In this document: piece by piece, positions 1 to 8,209 of the stretch | Layout: each line of letters begins with the position of its first letter | Position numbering within the stretch: position 1 is the first letter of the stretch | DNA from: an uncultured Saprospiraceae bacterium | GTDB taxonomy: Bacteria; Bacteroidota; Bacteroidia; Chitinophagales; Saprospiraceae | Direction of reading: 5' to 3' | Length of the DNA: 40,601 nt | NCBI GenBank assembly: GCA_905480595.1 | Contig: CAJQQY010000097.1 | Span: 1-40,601, forward strand | The notes under the pieces: model-generated | The model's input: the letters and a program-made list of their open reading frames with translations, nothing else | Told to the model about the DNA's origin: nothing | Database searches by the model: none | Program-made: the position numbers and the translations under genes

Positions 1-1199
1 TAGGTGTGATCGTCTTTTTTAGTAAACTCAATTTCTGATAAATCGTCAAACTCATCTTTGATTTCACCAATCACTTCTTCCAAAACATCTTCCAATGTTA
101 CAAGTCCAGAACTTCCTCCGTACTCATCTACAACCATTGCCATATGCAATTTTTGTTGTTGAAATTCCTTGAGCAAGTCACTAATTTTTTTTGATTCAGG
201 AACGTACAACAGATCTGTTCTGATTAATGCTTGCCACTCAAAATCATCTCCTTCATCCACATGTCCAATCAAATCTTTGATATATAAAATCCCTGTAATG
301 TTATCAAAGTCATCATCAAAAATCGGAATCCGAGAAACACTTACTCGTCGAGCTAATTTTAAAACATCCCGAAAACCTGTTCGAAATTCAATTGCAATCA
401 CATCTACTCGCGAACACATAATTTGCTTAACCGTCACGTCTCCGAACTTGAGGATGCTTTTTAAAATATCAACTTCTTCTTCTGCATTATCATCATTTCG
501 AACAGTCAACTCAATCGCTTCATCAATATCTTCTTTGCTCATCATGCTTGCTTTTTGAGCTTTCGACTCTAACTTATTCTCAATATAATTGGTCCAGTTA
601 ACCAATACTTTACTACATGGAGAAAAGAATCTATTCAAGGCACTTAAAGAACCAGACATCATTTTCGCTAATTTCACATTATTCAAATTAGCGTAAACCT
701 TTGGTGCAACTTCCCCAAACAAAACCAATAAGAAAACAACTCCAACTACTTTAACTAAATTTTCTACGCCCCAAGCAATATTAATATTGGTCAAATCAAA
801 ATATGGTATAAATGATAAATTATCTGCTGCCCCAATCTGAACTGCCCAATTGGTAAAAACTTCTGTTGGCATCACTTTCCCCAAAACAAAATCAGACAAA
901 ACCACAATCCCAATATTGATAAAATTATTGCTGATCAAAATAGTCGCTAACAAAGTCCGAGGCATCTCTTTGAGTTTAATAATCCGTTGAGATGTTTTGC
1001 TATTATCTTGTTTTAGATCATCAATATCATTTGGAGACAAAGAAAAAAATGCCACCTCTGATCCTGAAATCAGAGCCGAACACATCAACAAAATTATTAC
1101 AAAAATTGCCGCGCCACTCACTTCCCAAAAAGGAATATCCGCCAACAAAAAAGAGGAGTTAAAAAAAGATGAGAAGAATGTTCCGGGTATGGAATCCAA
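1..1199 (-). CDS. gldE: GldE-like membrane protein (CNNM-CBS-CorC), 3' end outside window
   Basis: GldE is a membrane protein linked to gliding motility and type IX secretion in Bacteroidota, and belongs to the HlyC/CorC (CNNM) transporter-like family. My translation of the minus strand begins MDSIPGTFFSSFF. A hydrophobic segment follows, then the CNNM-type stretch ALISGSEVAFFSLSP, more membrane segments, and a pair of CBS domains (around SRIPIFDDDFDNITGILYIKDL and MAMVVDEYGGSSGLVTLEDV). The reading frame is still open at base 1, so the C-terminal CorC/HlyC domain is cut off. No ATG is available at the front. The frame has an in-frame TAA just upstream, and the first usable codon is TTG at 1199, preceded by an A-rich leader, so a TTG start is likely. 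The order mutY-ssb-gldE is common in this phylum, and gldD would be expected next, beyond the window edge. The family call is firm; the start is less so. Confidence 0.87.
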   Translation of the reverse strand, partial: MDSIPGTFFSSFFNSSFLLADIPFWEVSGAAIFVIILLMCSALISGSEVAFFSLSPNDIDDLKQDNSKTSQRIIKLKEMPRTLLATILISNNFINIGIVVLSDFVLGKVMPTEVFTNWAVQIGAADNLSFIPYFDLTNINIAWGVENLVKVVGVVFLLVLFGEVAPKVYANLNNVKLAKMMSGSLSALNRFFSPCSKVLVNWTNYIENKLESKAQKASMMSKEDIDEAIELTVRNDDNAEEEVDILKSILKFGDVTVKQIMCSRVDVIAIEFRTGFRDVLKLARRVSVSRIPIFDDDFDNITGILYIKDLIGHVDEGDDFEWQALIRTDLLYVPESKKISDLLKEFQQQKLHMAMVVDEYGGSSGLVTLEDVLEEVIGEIKDEFDDLSEIEFTKKDDHT

Positions 1200-1216
1200 T
1201 TTTTTTATTATTTAAG

Positions 1217-1253
1217 TTTCGGTGGATAATGCTAAAAACATTATCCACCGAAA
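1217..1253. repeat. 15-bp perfect hairpin between ssb and gldE
   Basis: Bases 1217-1231 and 1239-1253 are exact reverse complements separated by the 7-base loop CTAAAAA. On the minus transcript the hairpin lies between the ssb stop and the TTG start of gldE, ending 18 bases upstream of that start. No U-tract follows it on the minus strand, so it is not a textbook terminator. It may be an attenuator, a processing site, or a stabiliser of the ssb message. Confidence 0.8.
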
Positions 1254-1270
1254 ATCTAAGATTTCATTTA

Positions 1271-1744
1271 TTAGAATGGTAAATCATCATCAGGTGCAGC
1301 TTTTGCTGTAGGCGCTTCTGGTGAATTAGTACTCGGTGCAGCTGGTGCTGTAGACTCTTTAGCAACTTGAGCTGGTGCATCAGACGCAGAAGGCGCATTA
1401 TAACTACCGCCACCATCTCTGCTACCTAACATCTTCATCGTCCTTGCTACAATTTCAGTTGTGTATCGATCATTACCATCTTTATCTTGCCATTTTCGAG
1501 TCGTCAATTTTCCTTCGATATAAACTTGACTTCCTTTTTTCAAATACTTCTCTGCCACATTTGCCAAACCATTCCACATCACCACGTTATGCCATTCAGT
1601 TTGGGTTTTTCGTTCCTGAGTCGTTTTATCTAAATATGATTCACTCGTAGCAACTGAAAAAGAAGCTACTGCTGAATTCCCTTCGAAATGTCGAACCTCT
1701 GGATCTTTTCCAAGGTTGCCAACTAAAATTACTTTGTTAATCAT
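1271..1744 (-). CDS. ssb: Single-stranded DNA-binding protein
   Basis: SSB coats single-stranded DNA during replication, recombination and repair and recruits partner enzymes through its C-terminal tip. The 157-residue product starts [18 protein letters not shown], the classic start of the OB-fold. It continues through [21 protein letters not shown] and [16 protein letters not shown] (about residues 1-105). An Ala/Pro/Ser-rich linker and the acidic tip DDDLPF follow. The frame is open 13 codons further upstream, but the family always begins at [12 protein letters not shown], so I place the start at 1744. It lies 35 bases after mutY and ahead of gldE on the same strand, so it is probably co-transcribed with both. 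The intact DDDLPF tip suggests normal partner binding. Confidence 0.97.
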   Translation of the reverse strand: MINKVILVGNLGKDPEVRHFEGNSAVASFSVATSESYLDKTTQERKTQTEWHNVVMWNGLANVAEKYLKKGSQVYIEGKLTTRKWQDKDGNDRYTTEIVARTMKMLGSRDGGGSYNAPSASDAPAQVAKESTAPAAPSTNSPEAPTAKAAPDDDLPF

Positions 1745-1779
1745 GATGTGCGTTTTTTGTGATAAAAAATTTAGTTTTC

Positions 1780-2871
1780 TCACTCCAAATCTTGGAGCAT
1801 TGAATATAAATTTAACGAATTATCTTTTAAATACAAATCGATAATTTTGGGGAAGGCAAATTTACTTAAGTTTTTCCGATCTACTTTGATATAAGTATTT
1901 TTTTTAATTGAAAAATTACTTGGCAAATCAATTTCCAAAAAAGTTCCGATGATTGTTCGGTGCGTCAACTGCTGCCGAAAAGGAGTCGAAATATGTTTTA
2001 TGTCATAATCAAAATCACCTATTAAATCATCCCAAATGTCATGTTTGGAGAGCACATCTTTTTTCAAAAGTGTTTCTGTTTCGATCAATGGAAACTCATA
2101 GAGATTTTGCCAAATATCTTTTTGAGTTCTTTTTTGCACCCAAACATTGCCATTTACATTAAGCACTAAATAATTAAAATGACGTGTCTTCTTTTTGATT
2201 TTTTTAGACTTAACAGGAAGCTCAAAAACTTTTCCATTTTGAAAAGCCTGACAGTTTCTCTTCAAAAAACATCTTTTACAATCCGTTAATTTTGGTGTGC
2301 ATTGAGTTGCTCCAAAATCCATAATCGCTTGATTATATTTTGCTGCTTTCTTTTTTTCTAACAATATATTTGCAAGTGACGAAAATTCTTTTTTCCCTTC
2401 TGTAGAATCAATTGGTGTTTCGATTCCAAAATACCTCGATAATACTCGATACACATTTCCATCGACAACAGCGTGAGGTAAATCATAGGCAAATGATGCA
2501 ATTGCTGCAGCGGTGTAAACACCAACTCCTTTTAATTTCAGAATCTCGTCCAAAGTTTTAGGAAATTCACCACCAAGGTTTTCCGAAATATTTTTTGCGG
2601 TAAAATGTAAATTTCTAGCTCGTGAATAATAGCCTAATCCTTCCCATAATTTCATCACTTCATCTTCTGGCGCATTAGCCAAATCATGAACCGTTGGATA
2701 TTTTTTTTTAAATTTTAAAAAATATGGCAGGCCTTGCTCGACTCGAGTTTGTTGCAAAATGATTTCTGACAACCAAATGAAATATGGATTTTTTTCACCT
2801 TTCCAAGGCATGGGCCGATCTACTGTTTTTGCCCATTTTAGCAGTTGTTTAGTGAAAAATTGTTTATCCAT
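1780..2871 (-). CDS. mutY: A/G-specific adenine DNA glycosylase
   Basis: MutY removes adenine mispaired with 8-oxoguanine, preventing G:C to T:A mutations. The 363-residue protein shows the HhH-GPD glycosylase core: catalytic Glu36 in [12 protein letters not shown], the helix-hairpin-helix [16 protein letters not shown], and Asp137 in [17 protein letters not shown]. Four cysteines (191, 198, 201, 207) with spacing C-x6-C-x2-C-x5-C match the MutY/EndoIII [4Fe-4S] loop. The C-terminal third (about 225-350) is the NUDIX-like domain that recognises 8-oxoG. It is the first gene of a minus-strand run with ssb and gldE. The leader upstream contains an imperfect inverted repeat. Length and motifs are normal for the family. 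Confidence 0.96.
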   Translation of the reverse strand: MDKQFFTKQLLKWAKTVDRPMPWKGEKNPYFIWLSEIILQQTRVEQGLPYFLKFKKKYPTVHDLANAPEDEVMKLWEGLGYYSRARNLHFTAKNISENLGGEFPKTLDEILKLKGVGVYTAAAIASFAYDLPHAVVDGNVYRVLSRYFGIETPIDSTEGKKEFSSLANILLEKKKAAKYNQAIMDFGATQCTPKLTDCKRCFLKRNCQAFQNGKVFELPVKSKKIKKKTRHFNYLVLNVNGNVWVQKRTQKDIWQNLYEFPLIETETLLKKDVLSKHDIWDDLIGDFDYDIKHISTPFRQQLTHRTIIGTFLEIDLPSNFSIKKNTYIKVDRKNLSKFAFPKIIDLYLKDNSLNLYSMLQDLE

Positions 2872-2905
2872 TTATTAGTTTATGAAGTGAGTTTTGATTT
2901 TTTTT

Positions 2906-2992
2906 TGACGCTAACTTACTTATGATTTTTTATGTTTTAAATTTCCTTCGAAAATTATTGCAGCAAAGGCAAAACATAATAAGTCAGTGTCA
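2906..2992. repeat. Imperfect inverted repeat in the mutY leader
   Basis: The arm at 2906-2924 (TGACGCTAACTTACTTATG) pairs with 2975-2992 (CATAATAAGTCAGTGTCA), with one bulged base and two substitutions that allow G-U pairing on one strand. About 50 AT-rich bases lie between the arms. It occupies most of the gap between the sigma-factor terminator and mutY, so on the minus strand it would lie in or before the mutY leader. Its function is unknown. Confidence 0.5.
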
Positions 2993-3016
2993 AAAATGCA
3001 TAATTACAAAAAAATA

Positions 3017-3050
3017 GAGAAGGCGACAAATTTGCATTTGCCGCCTTCCT
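3017..3050 (-). terminator. Terminator after the ECF sigma factor gene
   Basis: Bases 3019-3031 and 3036-3048 form a 13-bp stem with one G-U pair on the minus strand and a TTGC/GCAA tetraloop. On the minus strand the stem is followed by TCTATTTTTTTG, a good U-tract. It lies about 40 bases past the stop codon of the sigma-factor gene. Confidence 0.85.
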
Positions 3051-3086
3051 TTTAAAAATTTGATATTCTTTGATAAAGAATTTTAC

Positions 3087-3620
3087 TTAATTTTTTGCTT
3101 TTAGAATTGTCATATTATCGTATCGCTTACTAATCAATCCTTTCATCTCTTTTCGAGCAAAAAAGATTCGACTTTTAACTGTACCTAATGGTAATTCTAG
3201 TTTATCTGCAATCTCTTGATATTTAAAGCCTTCGTAATGCATCATAAATGGAATTCGAATTCCATCTTCCATCCCATCAATCATTTCAGTTAATTCATCC
3301 ATCATGATGTTGCTTTCAGCTTTGTTAGAAATTACAACACTACCTGAATTGATGTAATAATCATTGTCAGTCGAATCCATAATTGTATTCGCTCGCATTT
3401 TTTTACGGTAGTTATTAATGAATATATTTTTCATGATTGTAAACAACCATGCTTTGAAATTTGTACCTGGACGAAATTTGTCTCTGTTTGTCAACGCGCG
3501 GAAAGATGTCTCTTGATAAAGGTCTTTTGCATCTTCAGTATTCTTTGTAAGGTTGTACGCAAAAGAGTGAAGTAACTTTGACATTCCCTCGTATCGACCA
3601 TTAAATTCTATTGTTGACAT
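3087..3620 (-). CDS. RNA polymerase sigma factor, ECF (sigma-70 family)
   Basis: This is an alternative sigma factor that directs RNA polymerase to a specific promoter set. The 177 residues contain region 2 (about 10-85, with LTKNTEDAKDLYQETSFRAL and FKAWLFTIMKNIFINNYRKK). A variable linker follows, then region 4 (about 115-170), which ends in the helix-turn-helix YQEIADKLELPLGTVKSRIF. The protein resembles the small RpoE-like ECF factors found in most Bacteroidota. No anti-sigma factor gene is adjacent: the neighbours are mutY downstream and a permease gene upstream, each separated by a terminator-like hairpin. It therefore appears to be monocistronic, with its own promoter at 3673-3703. Its regulon and signal cannot be read from the sequence. 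Confidence 0.95.
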   Translation of the reverse strand: MSTIEFNGRYEGMSKLLHSFAYNLTKNTEDAKDLYQETSFRALTNRDKFRPGTNFKAWLFTIMKNIFINNYRKKMRANTIMDSTDNDYYINSGSVVISNKAESNIMMDELTEMIDGMEDGIRIPFMMHYEGFKYQEIADKLELPLGTVKSRIFFARKEMKGLISKRYDNMTILKAKN

Positions 3621-3672
3621 AATTGATATTGTTTAGAGAGTAATTTTAAATAGATTGTTTCTCAATGTAGTA

Positions 3673-3703
3673 CAAATTTAAACCTTTGTTAAACAAAATC
3701 CAA
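3673..3703 (-). promoter_or_regulatory. Putative Bacteroidota-type promoter for the ECF sigma gene
   Basis: On the minus strand TTG (3703-3701), 20 bases, then TAAATTTG (3680-3673) match the Bacteroidota -33 TTG / -7 TAnnTTTG pattern. Transcription would start roughly 45 bases before the sigma-factor ATG. The rest of the 342-base gap 3621-3962 is AT-rich and holds no gene that I can see, only this promoter and the hairpin at 3898-3937. Confidence 0.55.
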
Positions 3704-3897
3704 ATATCAATTAAACAAAAAGACGTCTCCAGTAAGACATTTCAAATCAAGCTCAAACTATACAATTCATAAATTATTGACAATCAGACAATTACACGCA
3801 ATTTATTAATTTTACCCAAAATACTTTATTTTCAAAAATTATTGAAACTTCTGATTTTTTACATTTTTCTTTAAAAAAAATTGAAAACCTTAACCAT

Positions 3898-3937
3898 AAG
3901 GAGAGGTGTCAACCTTTATTGTTTAACACCTCTCCTT
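3898..3937. terminator. Hairpin after the LptF/LptG-family gene
   Basis: Bases 3898-3909 and 3926-3937 are perfect 12-bp complements (AAGGAGAGGTGT) around a 16-base loop. The hairpin starts about 25 bases past the permease stop codon, so it probably ends the minus-strand transcript. The T-run, however, is on the plus-strand side; on the minus strand the tail is CCTTATGG with a T-rich stretch only further on. Confidence 0.6.
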
Positions 3938-3962
3938 TTTATGTCAAAAATTTAAAAAAATT

Positions 3963-5054
3963 CTATTTTTGAGCTTTAGAAACTAAATAAACTGCCACAA
4001 TAAAAAAGATAATATTAGGCATCCAAACTCCTAACATTGGCGGTAAAGTTTCATTCGTCGCAAAAGTGATCGAAAATTTCGATAGAAAAATATAAAGTGC
4101 TCCAATCCCTATTCCAATCGCCAAGTGTAATCCCATTCCTCCTCGCACTTTTCGTGCAGCTACTGCCAATCCAATAATCGTCAAAATCAGAATTGTAAAT
4201 GGTTCAGCAGTCCTTCGATGCAACTCCGTTTCATATTTTTTCAAATTCCCTTTGCCTTTTTGCCTTCGAGTTTCCATAAATGCCAATAGGTGAGGGGTCG
4301 TCATCATTTCTTTATCTTCATTATAATAGATGAAATCTAAGTGAGTCAGATTGAGCGTCGTGTCTAATTCATTTCCTTTTTCGATCTGGAGTGATTCTCG
4401 ATTTTCGTTAAAAGTTCGGACTTCATAGTTTTTAAATTTCCATTTATTAGGTGGTCCAATCCATTTAGCTACTCCAGCCTTTAATAGATAGGTCAGTTTG
4501 TTATTTTCGAATATTTCAATTCGGAGATTTTTAGCAGAAGTGTCTCTTTTATAATATTTTTCAACATAGATTTTTTTATTTGGACCTACGAAGAGATGCA
4601 TATTCGCATCGTTTACTTTTTGACTATGCTTATATATATAGGTGTGTTGAAAATTGTAATGAGTTTCATTCGCCCTAGGAATGACGTAATGATTTCCAAC
4701 TAAATGCAAAGCTGTTAAAAACCCTCCCGCAACTAGATATGGAACCATCAACCTGCCAAAACTAATTCCAGCATTGAAAATGGAAATAATTTCGGAATTA
4801 AAAGCCATTCGAGAAGTAAAAAACACAACTGCAATCAAGACACCCAATGGAAATAAAAGACCATTGATCCATAAAATCCAATTGAAGTAATAATCGATGA
4901 TTATCATTTTCATGGTAAGATCTTCCTCCTCAATAAAATCCTCCACCTTATCACTAAAATCAATGATAATAGAAATCATCGTAATGATCAGCACCGTAAA
5001 AAAGAAGGTGGATAAGAAATTTTTTATGATGTACTGATCGAGTTTTTTTAACAT
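3963..5054 (-). CDS. LptF/LptG-family permease (lipopolysaccharide export)
   Basis: LptF and LptG are the membrane subunits of the LptB2FG ABC transporter, which extracts lipopolysaccharide from the inner membrane and pushes it along the Lpt bridge. The 363-residue protein has the family plan. Three N-terminal membrane helices (about 13-35, 55-85, 100-120) include a MAFNSEIISIFNAGISFGRL-like coupling region. A periplasmic beta-rich domain spans about 130-270. Three C-terminal helices follow (about 283-300, 307-325, 340-360). F and G cannot be told apart by eye, so I give no symbol. It follows tgt by about 130 bases, a pairing of tgt with an LptF/G gene that I have seen in this phylum. The gap contains a TTAAC-rich repeat copy rather than an obvious terminator. 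Confidence 0.9.
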   Translation of the reverse strand: MLKKLDQYIIKNFLSTFFFTVLIITMISIIIDFSDKVEDFIEEEDLTMKMIIIDYYFNWILWINGLLFPLGVLIAVVFFTSRMAFNSEIISIFNAGISFGRLMVPYLVAGGFLTALHLVGNHYVIPRANETHYNFQHTYIYKHSQKVNDANMHLFVGPNKKIYVEKYYKRDTSAKNLRIEIFENNKLTYLLKAGVAKWIGPPNKWKFKNYEVRTFNENRESLQIEKGNELDTTLNLTHLDFIYYNEDKEMMTTPHLLAFMETRRQKGKGNLKKYETELHRRTAEPFTILILTIIGLAVAARKVRGGMGLHLAIGIGIGALYIFLSKFSITFATNETLPPMLGVWMPNIIFFIVAVYLVSKAQK

Positions 5055-5058
5055 ACGC

Positions 5059-5080
5059 TTTTAATGGTGAATGATTAACG
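5059..5080. repeat. 22-base intergenic repeat, copy 1
   Basis: The sequence TTTTAATGGTGAATGATTAA plus CG here matches 38293-38314 at 19 of 22 positions. It lies just upstream of the permease ATG and runs into a GGTTAACTGTTAACC near-palindrome. Both copies sit in gaps between genes of one strand. It may be a dispersed low-complexity repeat or a shared site. Confidence 0.4.
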
Positions 5081-5187
5081 GTTAACTGTTAACCTCTTTC
5101 TTCAGCGAATATCTAAATTGAAATTTAGAATTGCCATATTTTTTCCAAACCTAACTTATATTTAACGTTGTTTTATTTTTTAACATT

Positions 5188-6318
5188 TTATAGTCTTCGA
5201 GTCAAATTAGGAACGATTGCTTTTTTCCAATCATAAAAATCTCCTTCGATAATATGCTTTCGAGCTTCTCCAACTAACCATAAATAAAAACTCAAATTAT
5301 GTATCGATGCAATTTGTGAAGCTAAAAGTTCTTTGCTCTGAAATAAATGCCGCAAGTAAGCTTTGGTATGAAAACGACTTGTGGTTGCAGTACTTTCAGC
5401 ATCTATCACGCTGAAGTCATCCTTCCACTTTGCATTTTTCATATTCAAAATACCTTGTGAGGTAAAAAGATGTCCATGTCGTGCATTCCTTGTTGGCATC
5501 ACACAGTCAAACATATCAATTCCTAGAGCAATGCATTCCAATAAATTTTCGGGAGTACCAACTCCCATCAAATATCGTGGTTTTTCTTTTGGTAAGATTC
5601 CACAAACAAGTTCAGTTGTTGCGTATAATTTATCCGCAGGTTCTCCTACAGCAAGTCCACCGATAGCATTCGCAGGACGATCAAATGAAGCAATCGTTTC
5701 TGCAGATTTTATTCTTAAATCTTTATAGGTACTTCCCTGGACGATTGGCATTAAAGTTTGCTCATAACCATATTTTGGATCAGTTGTGTCGAAACGATCA
5801 CAGCATCTTTTGAGCCAACGATGGGTCATTTCCATCGATCGTTTTGCATAATTATATTCGCAAGGATAAGGAGTACATTCATCAAATGCCATGATGATAT
5901 CTGCACCAATCGTTCGTTGAATATCCATTACATTTTCAGGAGAGAAAAAATGTTTTTCACCTCCAATGTGAGAACGGAAAGTCACCCCTTCTTCTTTTAT
6001 CTTTCGAGTTCCACTTAAAGAATAAACTTGGTAACCACCACTATCCGTCAACATCGGTCGATCCCAGCCATTGAATTTATGAAGGCCTCCTGCTTTCTCC
6101 ATCACATCCATTCCTGGACGTAGAAATAAGTGGTAAGTATTTCCCAAAATGATTTGAGCCTTTACCTCATCTTTTAACTCTTGCTGATGTACACCTTTGA
6201 CCGTTGCCAATGTTCCTACTGGCATAAATATAGGGGTCTCAATCTTCCCGTGAGCCGTTTCGATAACTCCTGCACGAGCGCTGGAGTTCGGATCTGTTTT
6301 TTGTAAGTCGAATTTCAT
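5188..6318 (-). CDS. tgt: tRNA-guanine transglycosylase, zinc cysteines missing
   Basis: Tgt exchanges guanine-34 of GUN-anticodon tRNAs for preQ1, a step of queuosine synthesis. The motifs LTDSGGYQVYSLS (general-base Asp near residue 92), AFDECTPYP, GGLAVGEP, YLMGVGTPENL and FDCVMPTRNARHG (nucleophile Asp near 271) are all present. What is odd is the zinc site. Bacterial enzymes normally carry C-x-C-x2-C before SRAYLRHL; here the stretch reads ESTATTSRFHTKAYLRHL, with Ser, Ala and Ser at those positions, while the distal His of IHNLSFYLWL is kept. I recall similar replacements in other Bacteroidota Tgt proteins. The frame is open three codons earlier (MHP at 6327), but MKFDLQK is the better start. 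It lies between rodA and the permease gene. Confidence 0.95.
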   Translation of the reverse strand: MKFDLQKTDPNSSARAGVIETAHGKIETPIFMPVGTLATVKGVHQQELKDEVKAQIILGNTYHLFLRPGMDVMEKAGGLHKFNGWDRPMLTDSGGYQVYSLSGTRKIKEEGVTFRSHIGGEKHFFSPENVMDIQRTIGADIIMAFDECTPYPCEYNYAKRSMEMTHRWLKRCCDRFDTTDPKYGYEQTLMPIVQGSTYKDLRIKSAETIASFDRPANAIGGLAVGEPADKLYATTELVCGILPKEKPRYLMGVGTPENLLECIALGIDMFDCVMPTRNARHGHLFTSQGILNMKNAKWKDDFSVIDAESTATTSRFHTKAYLRHLFQSKELLASQIASIHNLSFYLWLVGEARKHIIEGDFYDWKKAIVPNLTRRL

Positions 6319-6381
6319 AGGGTGCAAAAGTAGGGAAAAAAGTAATGATGAAGTATGATTTGAATATCGATATTCAATTCT

Positions 6382-7791
6382 TTAAATAGAAAATCGGTTA
6401 CTATCCAATTTCAACAAAACACCAATCATTAAAGAAAAAGCTAAAAGTGAAGATCCTCCATAACTAATAAATGGAAGGGGAATACCAATAATCATGACCA
6501 GTCCCATGGTCATCCCAATATTGATAAAGAAGTGGAAAAATAAAATACCAGCAACACCGTAAGCATAATTTCTAGAAAAATCGGAACGTTGCCTTTCTGC
6601 GATTACAGTTATTCGATATAAAAAAAGTAAATACAAAACTATAATTCCAAATACGCCAATAAAGCCTTGTTCCTCTCCAATCGTACAGAAAATAAAATCT
6701 GTTGATTGTTCTGGAACGAAGTCTAATTTGGTTCTAGTTCCTTGTAAAAATCCTTTCCCTGATAATTCACCTGAACCAATAGTGAGTTTCGATTGACGTA
6801 AATTATAAATTGCATCTGACGGAGCTTTGGATGGGTTTAACCAAACATTAATTCGAGATTGCTGATGAGGTTTGAGAATATTATTAAAAGCAAAATTTGC
6901 ACCGTAGGCAAATGTCCCTCCAAATATGATTAAAGGCAAAAGAAATTTGACCAACTCCTTTTTTCCATTTCTCCAAAGATTAAATGAGACTATTGGAATT
7001 AATAAAAAATTTGCGACAAATATTTCTCGATTATAGGCTTCGAAAAAATGAAGACCTAAAACAGTTCCGATGATTAGCAAGGTAAACCCGATTGCCCATT
7101 TTCGTCTTTCATTTTTTATATTATAAATAAAAATTCCAGCACCTAGCGTCATAAATCCTAGAACAACAAAATAGGGTTCGTAGATCAATGCAATGATAAA
7201 TAATGCAGTTATAGTTAAGGAAACGATGTAAAAATTTTCTGATAAACCTAAGCGGTAAAAGAGAATTAAAAAGGAGGTAAAAACGATAGCTGAACCTGCA
7301 TCTGGTTGTATGAGAATTAAAATAATTGGAACAATCATTAATCCAAAAGCAATGACTTGAGATTTCAATATCCTAAGGTTAGCATTATATGAACTTAGAT
7401 AACTTGCCATTGCTAAACACGTAGTAAACTTTGCAAACTCTGAGGGCTGCAAACTAAATCCACCAATACTAAACCATGAAGTTGCCCCACTTACTTTTTT
7501 CCCAATAATCAAAACAGCTATCAAAGATAAAATGGAAAGTGCATAAAATATATACGAAAAAGTTCTCCAAAATTTCCATTCAATAAATGAGACACCTACA
7601 ATAAGTACAAAGGAAATTAGGATAAAAAATCCTTGTTTTGTTGCTTCACTACTCAAATCACTCAAGTCATTCCCCTTCGAAGTCGCCGCAATAATCATCA
7701 TCCACCCAACAACTACTAGCCCTATGTAATAACTTAGGGTTTGTAAATCTACATTTTGGAATCCGTTATTTCTGCGAGCGCGAATACTCAT
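6382..7791 (-). CDS. rodA: RodA, SEDS peptidoglycan glycosyltransferase
   Basis: RodA polymerises lipid II into glycan strands for lateral wall growth, together with a class B penicillin-binding protein. The 469-residue protein has about ten membrane helices and the SEDS signatures ATSWFSIGGFSLQPSEFAK, PDAGSAIVF, DFIFCTIGEEQGFIG and GIPLPFISYGGSS. It is longer than proteobacterial RodA (about 370) because of an extra hydrophobic segment and loop around residues 200-290, which I believe is usual in this phylum. It lies 28 bases after the SPOR-domain gene. No mreC, mreD or PBP2 gene is in the window; in Bacteroidota they often precede rodA. FtsW is the alternative, but the motifs and the non-division neighbours favour RodA. 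Confidence 0.93.
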   Translation of the reverse strand: MSIRARRNNGFQNVDLQTLSYYIGLVVVGWMMIIAATSKGNDLSDLSSEATKQGFFILISFVLIVGVSFIEWKFWRTFSYIFYALSILSLIAVLIIGKKVSGATSWFSIGGFSLQPSEFAKFTTCLAMASYLSSYNANLRILKSQVIAFGLMIVPIILILIQPDAGSAIVFTSFLILFYRLGLSENFYIVSLTITALFIIALIYEPYFVVLGFMTLGAGIFIYNIKNERRKWAIGFTLLIIGTVLGLHFFEAYNREIFVANFLLIPIVSFNLWRNGKKELVKFLLPLIIFGGTFAYGANFAFNNILKPHQQSRINVWLNPSKAPSDAIYNLRQSKLTIGSGELSGKGFLQGTRTKLDFVPEQSTDFIFCTIGEEQGFIGVFGIIVLYLLFLYRITVIAERQRSDFSRNYAYGVAGILFFHFFINIGMTMGLVMIIGIPLPFISYGGSSLLAFSLMIGVLLKLDSNRFSI

Positions 7792-7819
7792 TTTGGTGGA
7801 GATAAATTATCGACGTTAA

Positions 7820-8209
7820 TCAATTTAAAACTTCATTAATACTTACATCACTTCTTGTCAATAAAGCACTAGCATAGTCTTTTTTTAATTCTTTCAGTAG
7901 GCGAGTAGCATCAAGTTTAGTAGCAAATGCACCTGCTTTTAATTTATAATATGGTTTAGAATGTTCCCAATCTACTTGAATTAAAGGATATCTTTGGATA
8001 AACTTCGATTCTTCGTTCTCTACTTTTCGACGATCTGTTGTCGCCAATAATTGAATTCTCCAACCTGAAATCGTAGTCGACATTCTATTTTGATCTTGAT
8101 GTTTTTGTACTAAAGATGCTACCGAAGGATCTTCAGAAATCTGAACCTGCGCATTTGATGAAATGCAAAAAAACAAAAGACCTAACAATATACTTACAAT
8201 TCTTTTCAT
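7820..8209 (-). CDS. Small secreted SPOR-domain protein
   Basis: SPOR domains bind peptidoglycan stripped of stem peptides, often at division or growth sites. This 129-residue protein has a clear signal peptide (MKRIVSILLGLLFFCISSNAQ, cleavage likely after SSNA). A short linker follows, then a single SPOR-like domain from about residue 49 (GWRIQLLATTDRRKVENEES) to YKLKAGAFATKLDATRLLKEL near 110. Its ATG overlaps the deoC stop in an ATGA, and rodA follows 28 bases later. The overlap points to translational coupling, and the rodA neighbourhood fits a periplasmic wall-binding role. The specific partner is not known. Confidence 0.85.
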   Translation of the reverse strand: MKRIVSILLGLLFFCISSNAQVQISEDPSVASLVQKHQDQNRMSTTISGWRIQLLATTDRRKVENEESKFIQRYPLIQVDWEHSKPYYKLKAGAFATKLDATRLLKELKKDYASALLTRSDVSINEVLN

